This document shows, piece by piece, positions 6,849-14,388 of a stretch of 21,780 nt of DNA. Source of the DNA: Lachnospira sp. UBA4285. Its GTDB lineage: Bacteria; Bacillota; Clostridia; Lachnospirales; Lachnospiraceae. Under the pieces are notes generated by a model. The model was given only the letters and a program-made list of their open reading frames with translations. It made no database searches and was not told the origin of the DNA. Made by a program: the position numbers and the translations under genes. How positions within the stretch are numbered: position 1 is the first letter of the stretch; every line of letters starts with the position of its first letter. Location: assembly GCA_002394965.1 (NCBI GenBank), contig DGVL01000067.1, positions 1 to 21,780 on the forward strand, in the 5' to 3' direction.

Positions 6849-8114
6849 GTGGAATTGGAGAGACGGGACAGCGCGACAGACAGGTATCTGCCGGAAGAAA
6901 AGTTCAATGCCGTCCGGGAACGCTTTTCCGAGAAGCTCGCGCAAGACAGGGAATATTCAGATGCGGAAATCCGGGAACTAATAGAAGAGACCGTGGAAGA
7001 GTACGGCCGCCGGACCATGCTTTCCATCCTCGAAAGAAGAGATATCAGCCGCGAAGTTTTCAATTCCGTCCGCCGCCTGGGAATGCTCACGGATCTTCTG
7101 GAAGACGACAGCATCACGGAGATCATGGTCAATGGCCTTGAACCGGTCTACATCGAGCAGGGCGGCAGGATCCGGCAGCTGAATCGGCGCTTCGGATCCA
7201 TACAGGAGCTGGAGAACATCGCACAGCACATCGCCGGGATGGCTGACCGGACGGTGAACACCGCTTCGCCGATCGTGGACGCCCATCTGGAAGACGGATC
7301 CCGGGTCTGCATTGTTCTTCCGCCGGCTGCTCCGGACGGGCCGATACTCACGATCCGCAAATTCAGCCGGGATACGCTGACAATGCGGGATCTCACGGCT
7401 GCCGGCACAATATCGCGGCAGGCGGCAGAGTTCCTGGCCGATGCGGTCCGGGCAAGGTACAACATTTTCATCTCAGGAGGCACCGGGGCCGGCAAGACGA
7501 CGGTTCTGAACGCGCTTTCCGAATTTATTCCGCCCGGCGAGCGGGTGATCACCATCGAGGACTCGCTGGAACTTCAGCTGAAAACTGTAAAAAATCTGGT
7601 GCGTCTTGAGGGGAGGAATGCGACTTCCGACCGGAAGAGCGCCATCACCATTCGCGATCTCATACGCGCGAGCCTCCGGCTTCGGCCGGACCGCATCATC
7701 GTAGGGGAAGTCCGGGATGAGGCGGCAATCGACATGCTGCAGGCCATGAACACAGGCCACGCTGGTTCTCTGTCGAGCGGCCACGGCAACTCGCCGCCCG
7801 ATATGATGGAACGCCTGGCGACGATGTGTCTGATGGGAATGGAGAACATGCCGATGGAGGCAGTCCGTCAGCAGATCGCGTCGGCACTGGAGCTGATCAT
7901 ACATCTGGGACGTCTCCAGGACGGGAGCCGCCGGGTACTGTCAATATCAGAGGTCCGGGGCGTAAAGAACGGTGTGATTCAGCTCGGCGAGCTGTTCTGC
8001 TTTAATCAGACGAGCATCAGGGGAGGAAAGGTATATGGGACACTTGTCAGGACGACGGAGCCGCTTCATCAGACTGGAAAGATGCACGCCGCGGGGATTA
8101 CAGATTACGGGTAG
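6849..8114 (+). CDS. tadA: TadA/CpaF-family secretion ATPase, motor of the Tad pilus
   Basis: This is a 421-residue protein from GTG 6849. An in-frame stop at 6831 rules out longer forms. TTG 6855 is an alternative start that has better spacing from the AGGGGAG site. The order is an N-terminal helical region, the LGMLTDLLEDDSITEIMVNG motif typical of CpaF (78-96), Walker A GGTGAGKT (210-217), the Asp/Glu box ITIEDSLEL (235-242), Walker B with IIVGEVRDEA (283-292), and the His-box region SLSSGHGNSP (307-316). These hexameric cytoplasmic ATPases power assembly of Flp pili through the TadB/TadC platform. The last 80 bases overlap tadB in another frame, which adds a C-terminal extension of about 26 residues unlikely to be catalytic. 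Confidence 0.96.
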   Translation: MELERRDSATDRYLPEEKFNAVRERFSEKLAQDREYSDAEIRELIEETVEEYGRRTMLSILERRDISREVFNSVRRLGMLTDLLEDDSITEIMVNGLEPVYIEQGGRIRQLNRRFGSIQELENIAQHIAGMADRTVNTASPIVDAHLEDGSRVCIVLPPAAPDGPILTIRKFSRDTLTMRDLTAAGTISRQAAEFLADAVRARYNIFISGGTGAGKTTVLNALSEFIPPGERVITIEDSLELQLKTVKNLVRLEGRNATSDRKSAITIRDLIRASLRLRPDRIIVGEVRDEAAIDMLQAMNTGHAGSLSSGHGNSPPDMMERLATMCLMGMENMPMEAVRQQIASALELIIHLGRLQDGSRRVLSISEVRGVKNGVIQLGELFCFNQTSIRGGKVYGTLVRTTEPLHQTGKMHAAGITDYG

Positions 8115-8820
8115 GGAGTACGCCGGTGCCCTTGCGGGCGGCTGCGCCGCCGCCGCGCTGGCCGCATGGCTGTTCTATGACAGCCCGGCGGGGCTCATCG
8201 CCGGCATACCGCTTCTGTATCTGTATGTGCAGCAGGCGGCGTCTGACTGCCGCCGGAGGAGAAAAGAACAGGACGAGAGAAAATTCCGGGACGGGATTCA
8301 GGCTGTCGCTGTCTCGCTTTCGGCCGGCGCATCGCCGGAGCGCGCATTTGCCGACGGGTACAGAGAGCTGTCCCTGCTGTACGGCGCAGAGGATGCCATG
8401 GCAGTGAGCTTTGCAGTCATCGTGCGAAAATACCGACGCGGCATACCGCTGGAGACGGCGCTGCAGGATTTCGCCACTGACAGCGGCTCGGAACCGGTCC
8501 GGGACTTCGCAGAGGTCTTTTCCTGCGCGAAGCGGCTTGGCGGGAGCCTGGTGGCGATCATCTCCGGCACGGTCCGCCTGCTCTCGGATCAGCAGGAAGT
8601 GAAGCAGGAGATCGAAACCGTGTTAAGCGGCAGAAAATTCGAGCAGCGGATTATGTCCGGCATGCCATTTGCCTTGATTCTGTACCTGAGACTCACGATG
8701 CCTGGATTTCTCACTCCCCTGTACGACAGCCCGGCCGGACTTCTTGTGATGAGCGGCGCACTGGCTGTGATGACTGCCGCCTCGCTGCTCGGAAGAAAGA
8801 TATCGGATATCCGGGTGTGA
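8035..8820 (+). CDS. tadB: TadB-like pilus platform protein (T2SF domain)
   Basis: This is a 261-residue protein starting at ATG 8035, which follows a strong GGGAGGAAAGG site even though it lies 80 bases inside tadA. Two transmembrane segments are predicted at about 29-48 and 51-66. A cytoplasmic T2SF helical domain spans about 85-200 (FRDGIQAVAVSLSAGASPERAF, RRGIPLETALQDFA, AEVFSCAKRLGGSL), and two more hydrophobic segments lie at about 208-226 and 233-253. TadB and TadC form the inner-membrane platform that couples the TadA motor to pilin polymerisation. The order and the T2SF sequence make the assignment firm. Confidence 0.93.
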   Translation: MGHLSGRRSRFIRLERCTPRGLQITGREYAGALAGGCAAAALAAWLFYDSPAGLIAGIPLLYLYVQQAASDCRRRRKEQDERKFRDGIQAVAVSLSAGASPERAFADGYRELSLLYGAEDAMAVSFAVIVRKYRRGIPLETALQDFATDSGSEPVRDFAEVFSCAKRLGGSLVAIISGTVRLLSDQQEVKQEIETVLSGRKFEQRIMSGMPFALILYLRLTMPGFLTPLYDSPAGLLVMSGALAVMTAASLLGRKISDIRV

Positions 8821-8870
8821 TGCAGGAGATGAAGAGCGGCATCGGATGAGCGGGGCAGAGAGGAGGCAAT

Positions 8871-10127
8871 GTGAGAGCATCTTACAGTCTGCGCGAAAGG
8901 AAATGCGGGAGACTTCCGGATCCCGTAAAGAAATCGATACTGACCGCAGCGGTGACAGTCCTGCTGTTTGCGGCAGACTGGGCGGTACTGCACAAGAGAG
9001 CCGGGAATGTGAGCGGGCTTGAAAGGCAGGAGCATATGCGGACTGTGCAGCTTGTGGCGCAGGCTGAAGACGGAACGAGCGCACCGGTCAGCGTGCAGGT
9101 GCGGCCCAGGGAACTATCCGCCGGGGAGGCTGCTGCGCTGGCTCAGGAGGTGTCAGAAAGCCTTGGAGCAGAGATTCTCGGGGACAATGCGGATCTGGAG
9201 CACGTGTCACAGAATCTGAGCCTCATCACGCAGACGGAAGACGGACTCGTCTCCATTGCCTGGCGCTCGTCAAGGCCGGCTCTCGTCGATGCGGCGGGAA
9301 AAGTAAATACGGACGCGCTGCCTGCCGGCGAGGCAGAACCGGTGGAACTTACCGCGCAGATCAAGGCCGGAAGTATCAGCTGCCTGAAGAAAATCGGTAT
9401 TACCGTGTGCGCACCGGATCGCAGCGGGGAGAAGGAATGGCAGGTACAGGTGAGGAAGGCGGTGGAAGGCGCCGAGGAAGACTCAAGAGGCGCGGATGAG
9501 CTCGTACTGCCGGAGGAAATTGCCGGGAGGAAGGTGACATTTACAGAGAAAGAGAAAGGCACACCTTCACCTGCCATTCTGGTCATCGGCGGTGCGGTGG
9601 CCGCTGCCTTTCCCGCCCGTTGTCAGCAGAAAAAAAGGCAGGATGAAAAGATGCGCAGAGACCTTCTCGGGGAGGATTACTCGGAACTGGTGCTCAAGAT
9701 CACGCTGTTTATCGGAGCTGGAATGACGGTCCGCAGAGCCTTTGAGCGGATCGCGCAGGGGTATGCTTCCGACCGGGAGGCGGGCCGCACAGAAGAAAGA
9801 CCGGCCTATGAGGCAATCACACAGACAGTTCGGGCGCTGAAGCTTGGTGCGCCCGAGACGGAGAGCTGGGTGCGATTCGGGCAGATGTGCGGGACGCGGG
9901 AATACCGAAGGCTGGGAAACTGCCTGGCGGAAAATCAGCGGAAAGGCAGCGGCCATCTGGTCCGGATTCTGGAGGCGGAGGCGTCCGGAAGTTTTGAAGA
10001 GCGCAAAAGACAGGCACGGCGCAGAGGTGAAGAGGCAGCTACGCGGCTGATTCTGCCGCTGATGCTGATGCTGGGAGCCATGATGGCCATCATACTGGTC
10101 CCGGCGCTGATGGAATTTGCAGTGTGA
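8871..10127 (+). CDS. tadC: TadC-like platform protein with an N-terminal extracytoplasmic Ig-like domain
   Basis: This is a 418-residue protein starting at GTG 8871, four bases after AGGAGG. A transmembrane segment lies at about 22-40, then an exposed region of about 190 residues, a second segment at about 233-250, a cytoplasmic T2SF-like domain at about 270-390 (YSELVLKITLFIGAGMTVRRAFERIA, REYRRLGNCLAENQRKGSGHL), and a C-terminal membrane segment at 393-417. Residues 105-180 (LSLITQTEDGLVSIAWRSSRP..., VELTAQIKAG..., KKIGITVC) have the layout of the atrophied bacterial Ig-like domain family found in clostridial surface proteins. Ordinary TadC proteins are about 300 residues and lack this domain. 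The inserted domain would face the outside and could contact pilin or peptidoglycan. Its identity rests on pattern recognition only. Confidence 0.85.
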   Translation: MRASYSLRERKCGRLPDPVKKSILTAAVTVLLFAADWAVLHKRAGNVSGLERQEHMRTVQLVAQAEDGTSAPVSVQVRPRELSAGEAAALAQEVSESLGAEILGDNADLEHVSQNLSLITQTEDGLVSIAWRSSRPALVDAAGKVNTDALPAGEAEPVELTAQIKAGSISCLKKIGITVCAPDRSGEKEWQVQVRKAVEGAEEDSRGADELVLPEEIAGRKVTFTEKEKGTPSPAILVIGGAVAAAFPARCQQKKRQDEKMRRDLLGEDYSELVLKITLFIGAGMTVRRAFERIAQGYASDREAGRTEERPAYEAITQTVRALKLGAPETESWVRFGQMCGTREYRRLGNCLAENQRKGSGHLVRILEAEASGSFEERKRQARRRGEEAATRLILPLMLMLGAMMAIILVPALMEFAV

Positions 10128-10175
10128 GATGGATGGGAGACGGAAAGGCGTAACATGCCGGAAAGAGAGGAAAGT

Positions 10176-10367
10176 ATGTGGACAGTAATTGGAATTGTGC
10201 AGAAGGCGCTGGAGAGGTTCCACAGAGATGAAGAAGGAGTCGGAACCGTGGAGATCATTCTGATCACCATTGTCGTGATCGGACTGGTAGTCCTTTTCAA
10301 AGACAGTATCTATGACCTGGTGGAATCACTGACAGAATCCATGAAGAACCAGGCATCGTCGATATGA
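10176..10367 (+). CDS. flp: Flp1-type type IVb pilin precursor, probable major pilin
   Basis: This is a 63-residue protein from ATG 10176, five bases after an AGAGG site. An ATG at 10155 would add seven residues and also has a possible site. The sequence is a short basic/amphipathic leader, then EEGVGTVEIILITIVVIGLVVLF, a hydrophobic helix, and a short polar C-terminus. TadV-type peptidases cut after the Gly preceding the hydrophobic segment. Cutting after Gly21 leaves Glu at position 5 of the mature pilin, as in Flp pilins. Size and layout match Flp1-like pilins of Gram-positive bacteria. The stop overlaps the start of the next gene (ATGA). Confidence 0.92.
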   Translation: MWTVIGIVQKALERFHRDEEGVGTVEIILITIVVIGLVVLFKDSIYDLVESLTESMKNQASSI

Positions 10368-12484
10368 AGATGCGCCGACCACGCGTCCGGACGGATTACT
10401 GCCTGTCGGGTCAGGTACTGGTGTACACGGTTCTTGTCATGACGGTGACGATCTCCCTGATCGCCGGACTGATGCAGGCAGCCGTGTACTCCGGAGCGCG
10501 GGCGGAGGCGGATATGGCCTGCCGCCTGGCTTCGGAAGCCGGACTTTCCGGATATCATGAAGGCCTGCTTGAGACATACGGGATTTTTGCCCTGAAGGAC
10601 GACGGACATCTGCAAAAAAAGGTGGAGCGGGTGATCCGCGGCAATCTGCAGGAGAACAGCCAGGTAAGTCTGGAAGATGTGAACTTTGAAAGGCTGGTGA
10701 ATATGACAGATGCAGGCGGCCTGGCGATCCGGGAGGAGGTGACGGCATATATGAAGGACGGCGCGCTCTCCGAAGCTGTTGCAGCGGCTTTGCAGAATAC
10801 GGAAATGTATCGCAAGGCAGAGGTGACCGGCGAGGTGATGCATGGGATCCGGGAAGCCGAGGAGTCGGCTGTGGAACTGGAGGAAAAACAGATGGAACTT
10901 CTGCCTCTGATCGAGGGAATCCGGGCGGGCAGCGGCAGCATTCAGAGGGTGAACGGCAGGCCGGTATCCACAGGGGAAGCGTGTGTAAAGACGGCTGTCG
11001 GGGGCAGAATCACGCAGGCGTCTGTCGGCGTTGAACACACGGCGGTCTTTGAGGCGGTGTCTTCCATGCCGGACGGATATGTGAGCATCCCGAATATGGT
11101 CGGCCGGATGCGCGAGGCACTTTTTAAGGAGGATGGGACTGAAACGGGATTTGATGCCGGGGAGGCCGATGTGGTCGCCTTCAGTCTGGCCGGGACAAGA
11201 GCGCGCGAGGCTGTCGACGGCGCAATCCGCGCTGCCCAGGAAGCCCTGCAGGTCATAGAAGATGAGAATGACCGGCACAGAGACTTTCTGGAAAAGGCCG
11301 CGCAGGCCGGACAGATGCTTGCACAGTCCCAAAGCCTCATGGACCCGGACATATACGAGTCGGCACAGCAGGCGCTCAGGCAGACACAGGAGGTGGCAGA
11401 TGAGCGGGGACTGATTGACACCGCACTGGCAGAAACGGCACTTGATACCAGACTCTCCCAGCTGAAGAGGGTTTCGGAGACACTTGAGAAGATGCAAATG
11501 CCGGAAGACGAGACTTCAGCAGCGCACTGGCAGTTGGCTGCCGGCACCCTGGAGGAAATCTGTCGTGAATTTGACAACTCCGGTCTTGTATTTGATTACT
11601 CCGGTGTCGATTTCACACAGACGGGAAGTGGCACGGAAGGCATTCGAAGGATCCTGAGGGCACTGAGCAGCCGGCAGACAGAGCTTGTCTTGAAAGGAAG
11701 AGAGGTCAGCAGGGCAAAGATTAATGTTTCCGGAAGAGCCGGAGAGGCTGCCGCTGCCGATTCAAGCGCAAAGGCCGGCGGAGAGTGGGCTTCCCGAATC
11801 TTTGATGAAGCTCTCTACAATGAATACCTGTTCCTGTACTTCGACTCCTATGCGGACACGCTTAATAAAAACAGCGGGAAACCCAGAACAGAACTCGCGT
11901 ATCCGCTGGAGTACATTCTGTGCGGGAAAAGTAGCGACGCGGAAAATCTTGAAGGTGTCGTCGCGAGGCTCATGCTGATCCGGCAGGGGATGAATTTCGG
12001 ATGCCTGATGACAAGCCCTTCCAGGCGGCAGGAGGCCATGAGTCTGGCATCAGCGATGACCGGATTCACGGGGAGTTATCCGGTCGTAAAGGCAGCGCAG
12101 CTTCTGATTCTCACGGTGTGGAGCTACGCAGAAGCTCTGACGGATCTGCGGGTTCTCTTTGAAGGAAAGAAGATAAGCGCCGTCAAGACGGAGGCAGGAT
12201 GGAACACTTCTCTGGAACAGCTTCTTGCGCTTGATCTTCCTGACGGAAGAGAAGATCCCGGAGGGATTTCCTATGACGGGTGTCTTCGGATCCTGTTTAT
12301 GTCCTGTCCGCTGCTCCCCAAATACCTCCGGACCATAGGAGCCATGGAGTCCGGAATGATCATGGCGGGGGAACCTGATTTCCGGATGAGCGGATTCCTG
12401 TTTTCGTTTGAGGGAGAGGCGAACTTTATCTGGGAACCGACAGGACGGAGGTTCGCCTGCCCGGTGGCTTACAGTTATGAATAA
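10364..12484 (+). CDS. DUF5702-family large pseudopilin-like exported protein
   Basis: This is a 706-residue protein starting in the ATGA overlap with the pilin stop. It has no clear ribosome binding site of its own, so translation is probably coupled. A basic N-terminus is followed by one transmembrane segment at about 17-39 (VLVYTVLVMTVTISLIAGL), then ARAEADMACRLASEAGLSGYHEGLLETYGIFALKD. That layout is typical of DUF5702 proteins encoded in clostridial Flp clusters. The rest (about 660 residues) is predicted to lie outside the membrane and is rich in helical, coiled-coil-like stretches (250-400). The N-terminal layout resembles TadE/TadG minor pilins, so a role as a large minor pilin, tip or anchoring protein is plausible. 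No enzymatic motif is visible. Confidence 0.8.
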   Translation: MKMRRPRVRTDYCLSGQVLVYTVLVMTVTISLIAGLMQAAVYSGARAEADMACRLASEAGLSGYHEGLLETYGIFALKDDGHLQKKVERVIRGNLQENSQVSLEDVNFERLVNMTDAGGLAIREEVTAYMKDGALSEAVAAALQNTEMYRKAEVTGEVMHGIREAEESAVELEEKQMELLPLIEGIRAGSGSIQRVNGRPVSTGEACVKTAVGGRITQASVGVEHTAVFEAVSSMPDGYVSIPNMVGRMREALFKEDGTETGFDAGEADVVAFSLAGTRAREAVDGAIRAAQEALQVIEDENDRHRDFLEKAAQAGQMLAQSQSLMDPDIYESAQQALRQTQEVADERGLIDTALAETALDTRLSQLKRVSETLEKMQMPEDETSAAHWQLAAGTLEEICREFDNSGLVFDYSGVDFTQTGSGTEGIRRILRALSSRQTELVLKGREVSRAKINVSGRAGEAAAADSSAKAGGEWASRIFDEALYNEYLFLYFDSYADTLNKNSGKPRTELAYPLEYILCGKSSDAENLEGVVARLMLIRQGMNFGCLMTSPSRRQEAMSLASAMTGFTGSYPVVKAAQLLILTVWSYAEALTDLRVLFEGKKISAVKTEAGWNTSLEQLLALDLPDGREDPGGISYDGCLRILFMSCPLLPKYLRTIGAMESGMIMAGEPDFRMSGFLFSFEGEANFIWEPTGRRFACPVAYSYE

Positions 12485-13454
12485 AAAATGGCAGAGCTTT
12501 CAGAGGGTGTGGACATGCTCTTTTTCAGCGGCACGGAAAGAAGGGAATGTAAAAAAAAGAAAGGACAGACGGCTGGTGAAAACAAATGGCCGCTCCGTAG
12601 TACGGCTTGGAAGAAGAGCATGTCCACGCCTTCCGGGAAGTGTTGTCGTAGAGGCAGCGCTGGTACTTCCGCTCTATCTGTATTTCAGTGTGCTCATAAC
12701 CCAGCTGATTCTGCTCCCGGGTGTAAAGCTCAGGGTGCGGCAGGCACTGTACGAGGACGCCAGAATACTGGCGGAATCGGCGTATGCATGCCGCAAGGCG
12801 GGAGAACGACTGGGCACTTCACCGGATGACAGCGACTGTGAGGAGGAAGCGGTGGATAAATTGAGTGTCGCAGCTGCCAGCGTGCTTCTGCTTGGGCAGC
12901 TGGGGCCGGATTACGGAGGCCGGCACGGAATTGTGGGCGGAACGGCCGGCATTCTCCTTCTGAATTCCGAGATTGCTGAAGAGAACAATGATATCACCCT
13001 GCGCGCGGTTTACGAGGTGAAACTGCCGTTTTACGACATATTTCGTCAGAGCCTGATCGTGAGAGAAACGGTCATGACCAGCGCCTGGCTGGGAGAGTCC
13101 GGGGAAAAGGAAGACAGGGAGTATGAAAATGAGAATGAGGAAGAAACGGTGTACATCACCGAGAACGGGGAGGTCTATCATCTGGACCGGAACTGTACTT
13201 ATATCGAGGTCACACTGCAGGAGACAGATCTGGAAGATGTCGACGCCATGCGCAGCGCGTCCGGCCACAAGTACCATCCGTGTGAAGTCTGTGCGGGAAG
13301 AGAAGGCGTGCAGACGGGGCAGAGGCTGTATGTCACCCGGTATGGGAAGCGGTATCACACTCGCGCGGACTGCCCGGCCATCGAGCGTTACGTCCGGGAG
13401 ATCCCTGCATCGGAGGCAGGCAACCGCCGCCCCTGCAGCAAGTGCGGAAAATGA
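12477..13454 (+). CDS. tadE: TadE-like pseudopilin with two C-terminal Cys/His motifs
   Basis: This is a 325-residue protein if it starts at ATG 12477, which overlaps the upstream stop by 8 bases. GTG 12576 would give 292 residues with an N-terminus of more usual TadE length; AAGGA lies 10 bases before it. The TadE hallmark GSVVVEAALVLPLYLYFSVLI is at about 54-74. After a region of about 130 residues and an acidic linker (EKEDREYENENEEE), two similar units follow. The first has YH at 234-235, C240 and PCEVC at 268-272; the second has YH at 293-294, C299 and PCSKC at 319-323. Each unit could bind one metal ion or form disulphides outside the cell. TadE proteins are processed by the prepilin peptidase, whose gene is next. 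A long RNA stem (12504-12632) spans the 5' end of the gene. Confidence 0.85.
   Translation: MNKKWQSFQRVWTCSFSAARKEGNVKKRKDRRLVKTNGRSVVRLGRRACPRLPGSVVVEAALVLPLYLYFSVLITQLILLPGVKLRVRQALYEDARILAESAYACRKAGERLGTSPDDSDCEEEAVDKLSVAAASVLLLGQLGPDYGGRHGIVGGTAGILLLNSEIAEENNDITLRAVYEVKLPFYDIFRQSLIVRETVMTSAWLGESGEKEDREYENENEEETVYITENGEVYHLDRNCTYIEVTLQETDLEDVDAMRSASGHKYHPCEVCAGREGVQTGQRLYVTRYGKRYHTRADCPAIERYVREIPASEAGNRRPCSKCGK
12504..12632 (+). repeat. Long-range inverted repeat able to form a 23-bp RNA stem at the 5' end of tadE
   Basis: Bases 12504-12526 pair with 12610-12632 without a bulge: 20 Watson-Crick and 3 G-U pairs, including a perfect 14-base core (12509-12522 with 12614-12627). Inside the loop, AGCGGC (12527-12532) can pair with GCCGCT (12589-12594), and CCGT/ACGG (12595-12605) can form a small side hairpin. 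The loop also contains the AAGGA and GTG that form the alternative tadE start. No flanking target-site duplication is obvious, so there is no positive sign that this is a transposed element. Confidence 0.7.
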
Positions 13455-13510
13455 GCCTGATTCCGGCTTTGGTGCGGCCTTATAAATCGTTTTTCACGCG
13501 GGGGAGGTCT

Positions 13511-13945
13511 ATGGTTTTACAGCATATTTTTCTGATGACCGGTCTTCTGGTCCTTTCGGTCTGCGATCTGCGGACCAGGAGCATACCAGCCGGTCTCACC
13601 CTTGCGTTGAATGCCGCGCTGCTTCTGACAGCTATCTGTCAGGGAACTCTGCGGCTGCCGGCAGCTTTTTCCGGACTGCTGCCGGCATTTTTATCATTTT
13701 TGTTAACACTGCCGGACCGAAGAAAATTCGGCGCCGGCGATATCTGGGTGCTGGCGGCCATCGGCCTTTCGGAAGGCCTGGAAAGGACAATGCTCATATT
13801 CCTGGCAGCGGCTTTGCTGGCTGCTATTTACGGCATTGTGCGGAAAGGAAACAGCTTCCGAACGCTTAAAGTTCCGTTTGTACCATTTCTCGCGGTAGCT
13901 GCAGGAGGTGTTGTGTTTTGCCACGATGCAGGTTTGATCGGCTGA
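13511..13945 (+). CDS. tadV: TadV/CpaA-type prepilin peptidase (A24 family)
   Basis: This is a 144-residue hydrophobic protein. ATG 13511 follows GGGGAGG and puts the first membrane helix at the N-terminus; ATG 13451 overlapping the tadE stop is a longer alternative. The two catalytic aspartates of the A24 family are visible: Asp19 in VCDLRTRSIP and Asp77 in the GxGD-type motif FGAGDIW. Multiple membrane segments fill the rest. The length is that of the short TadV/CpaA peptidases, which lack the methylase domain of PilD. It should cleave the Flp1-like pilin and the two TadE-like proteins encoded around it. Its end overlaps the next gene by 28 bases. Confidence 0.92.
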   Translation: MVLQHIFLMTGLLVLSVCDLRTRSIPAGLTLALNAALLLTAICQGTLRLPAAFSGLLPAFLSFLLTLPDRRKFGAGDIWVLAAIGLSEGLERTMLIFLAAALLAAIYGIVRKGNSFRTLKVPFVPFLAVAAGGVVFCHDAGLIG

Positions 13946-14388
13946 AGGCATCCGCCACAGTGGAAAGTGCCGTACTGATTCCGCTGACAACCGTTGTCAT
14001 TCTCGTCTGCCTGAAGATGAACATTCGCGCATATGATCACGTCGCGGCTGAGTCCGTCGGACTGCGCGGTGCCCTGATAATCGAGCGGGAAGGAGCAGAC
14101 GACGGGGAACGCGCCGCGCTGGAGCAGCGGATTGAGGAGGCGGTAGATGGCAGCACGCTGATGCTGTCTGATGCGAAGGTGAGTATCACAGAGGACGGGA
14201 GGAGCGCGGGGGTCAGGATTGAGGCGGCTGACACCTGGATGATTCCGTCTGTCAGGACGTATGACGAATTCAGCCGGACGGAGCAGTTTTCTTCACATTC
14301 ACCGGCTGATTTCATCCGGCTTGCGCATACAATTTCAAGACAGATAGACACGATTTCGGGGGTGAAAGACGATGGGGTACACGACTGA
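13918..14388 (+). CDS. Second TadE-like pseudopilin
   Basis: This is a 156-residue protein probably starting at TTG 13918, nine bases after AGGAGG, inside the end of the prepilin peptidase gene. A short basic leader (PRCRFDRLKA) precedes SATVESAVLIPLTTVVILVCLKMNI, the TadE-type signal and transmembrane helix with the conserved Glu after the cleavage region. About 120 residues follow, predicted to lie outside the membrane, with no recognisable domain. It is a small minor-pilin candidate, distinct from the larger TadE upstream. The next gene begins 17 bases before its stop. Confidence 0.8.
   Translation: MPRCRFDRLKASATVESAVLIPLTTVVILVCLKMNIRAYDHVAAESVGLRGALIIEREGADDGERAALEQRIEEAVDGSTLMLSDAKVSITEDGRSAGVRIEAADTWMIPSVRTYDEFSRTEQFSSHSPADFIRLAHTISRQIDTISGVKDDGVHD

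Noticed and set aside
10310..11497. Open frame of 395 codons on the - strand opposite the DUF5702 gene
   Set aside because: It shows no domain or membrane layout, and the + strand gene fits the pilus operon.
12504..12632. The inverted repeat as a MITE or small transposable element
   Set aside because: No target-site duplication flanks the arms, and I cannot see a second copy in the window; a functional RNA stem is the simpler reading until a genome search is done.
12488..12829. A 113-codon + strand frame overlapping the start of tadE
   Set aside because: It runs in another frame through the conserved TadE helix, has no domain, and ends inside tadE.
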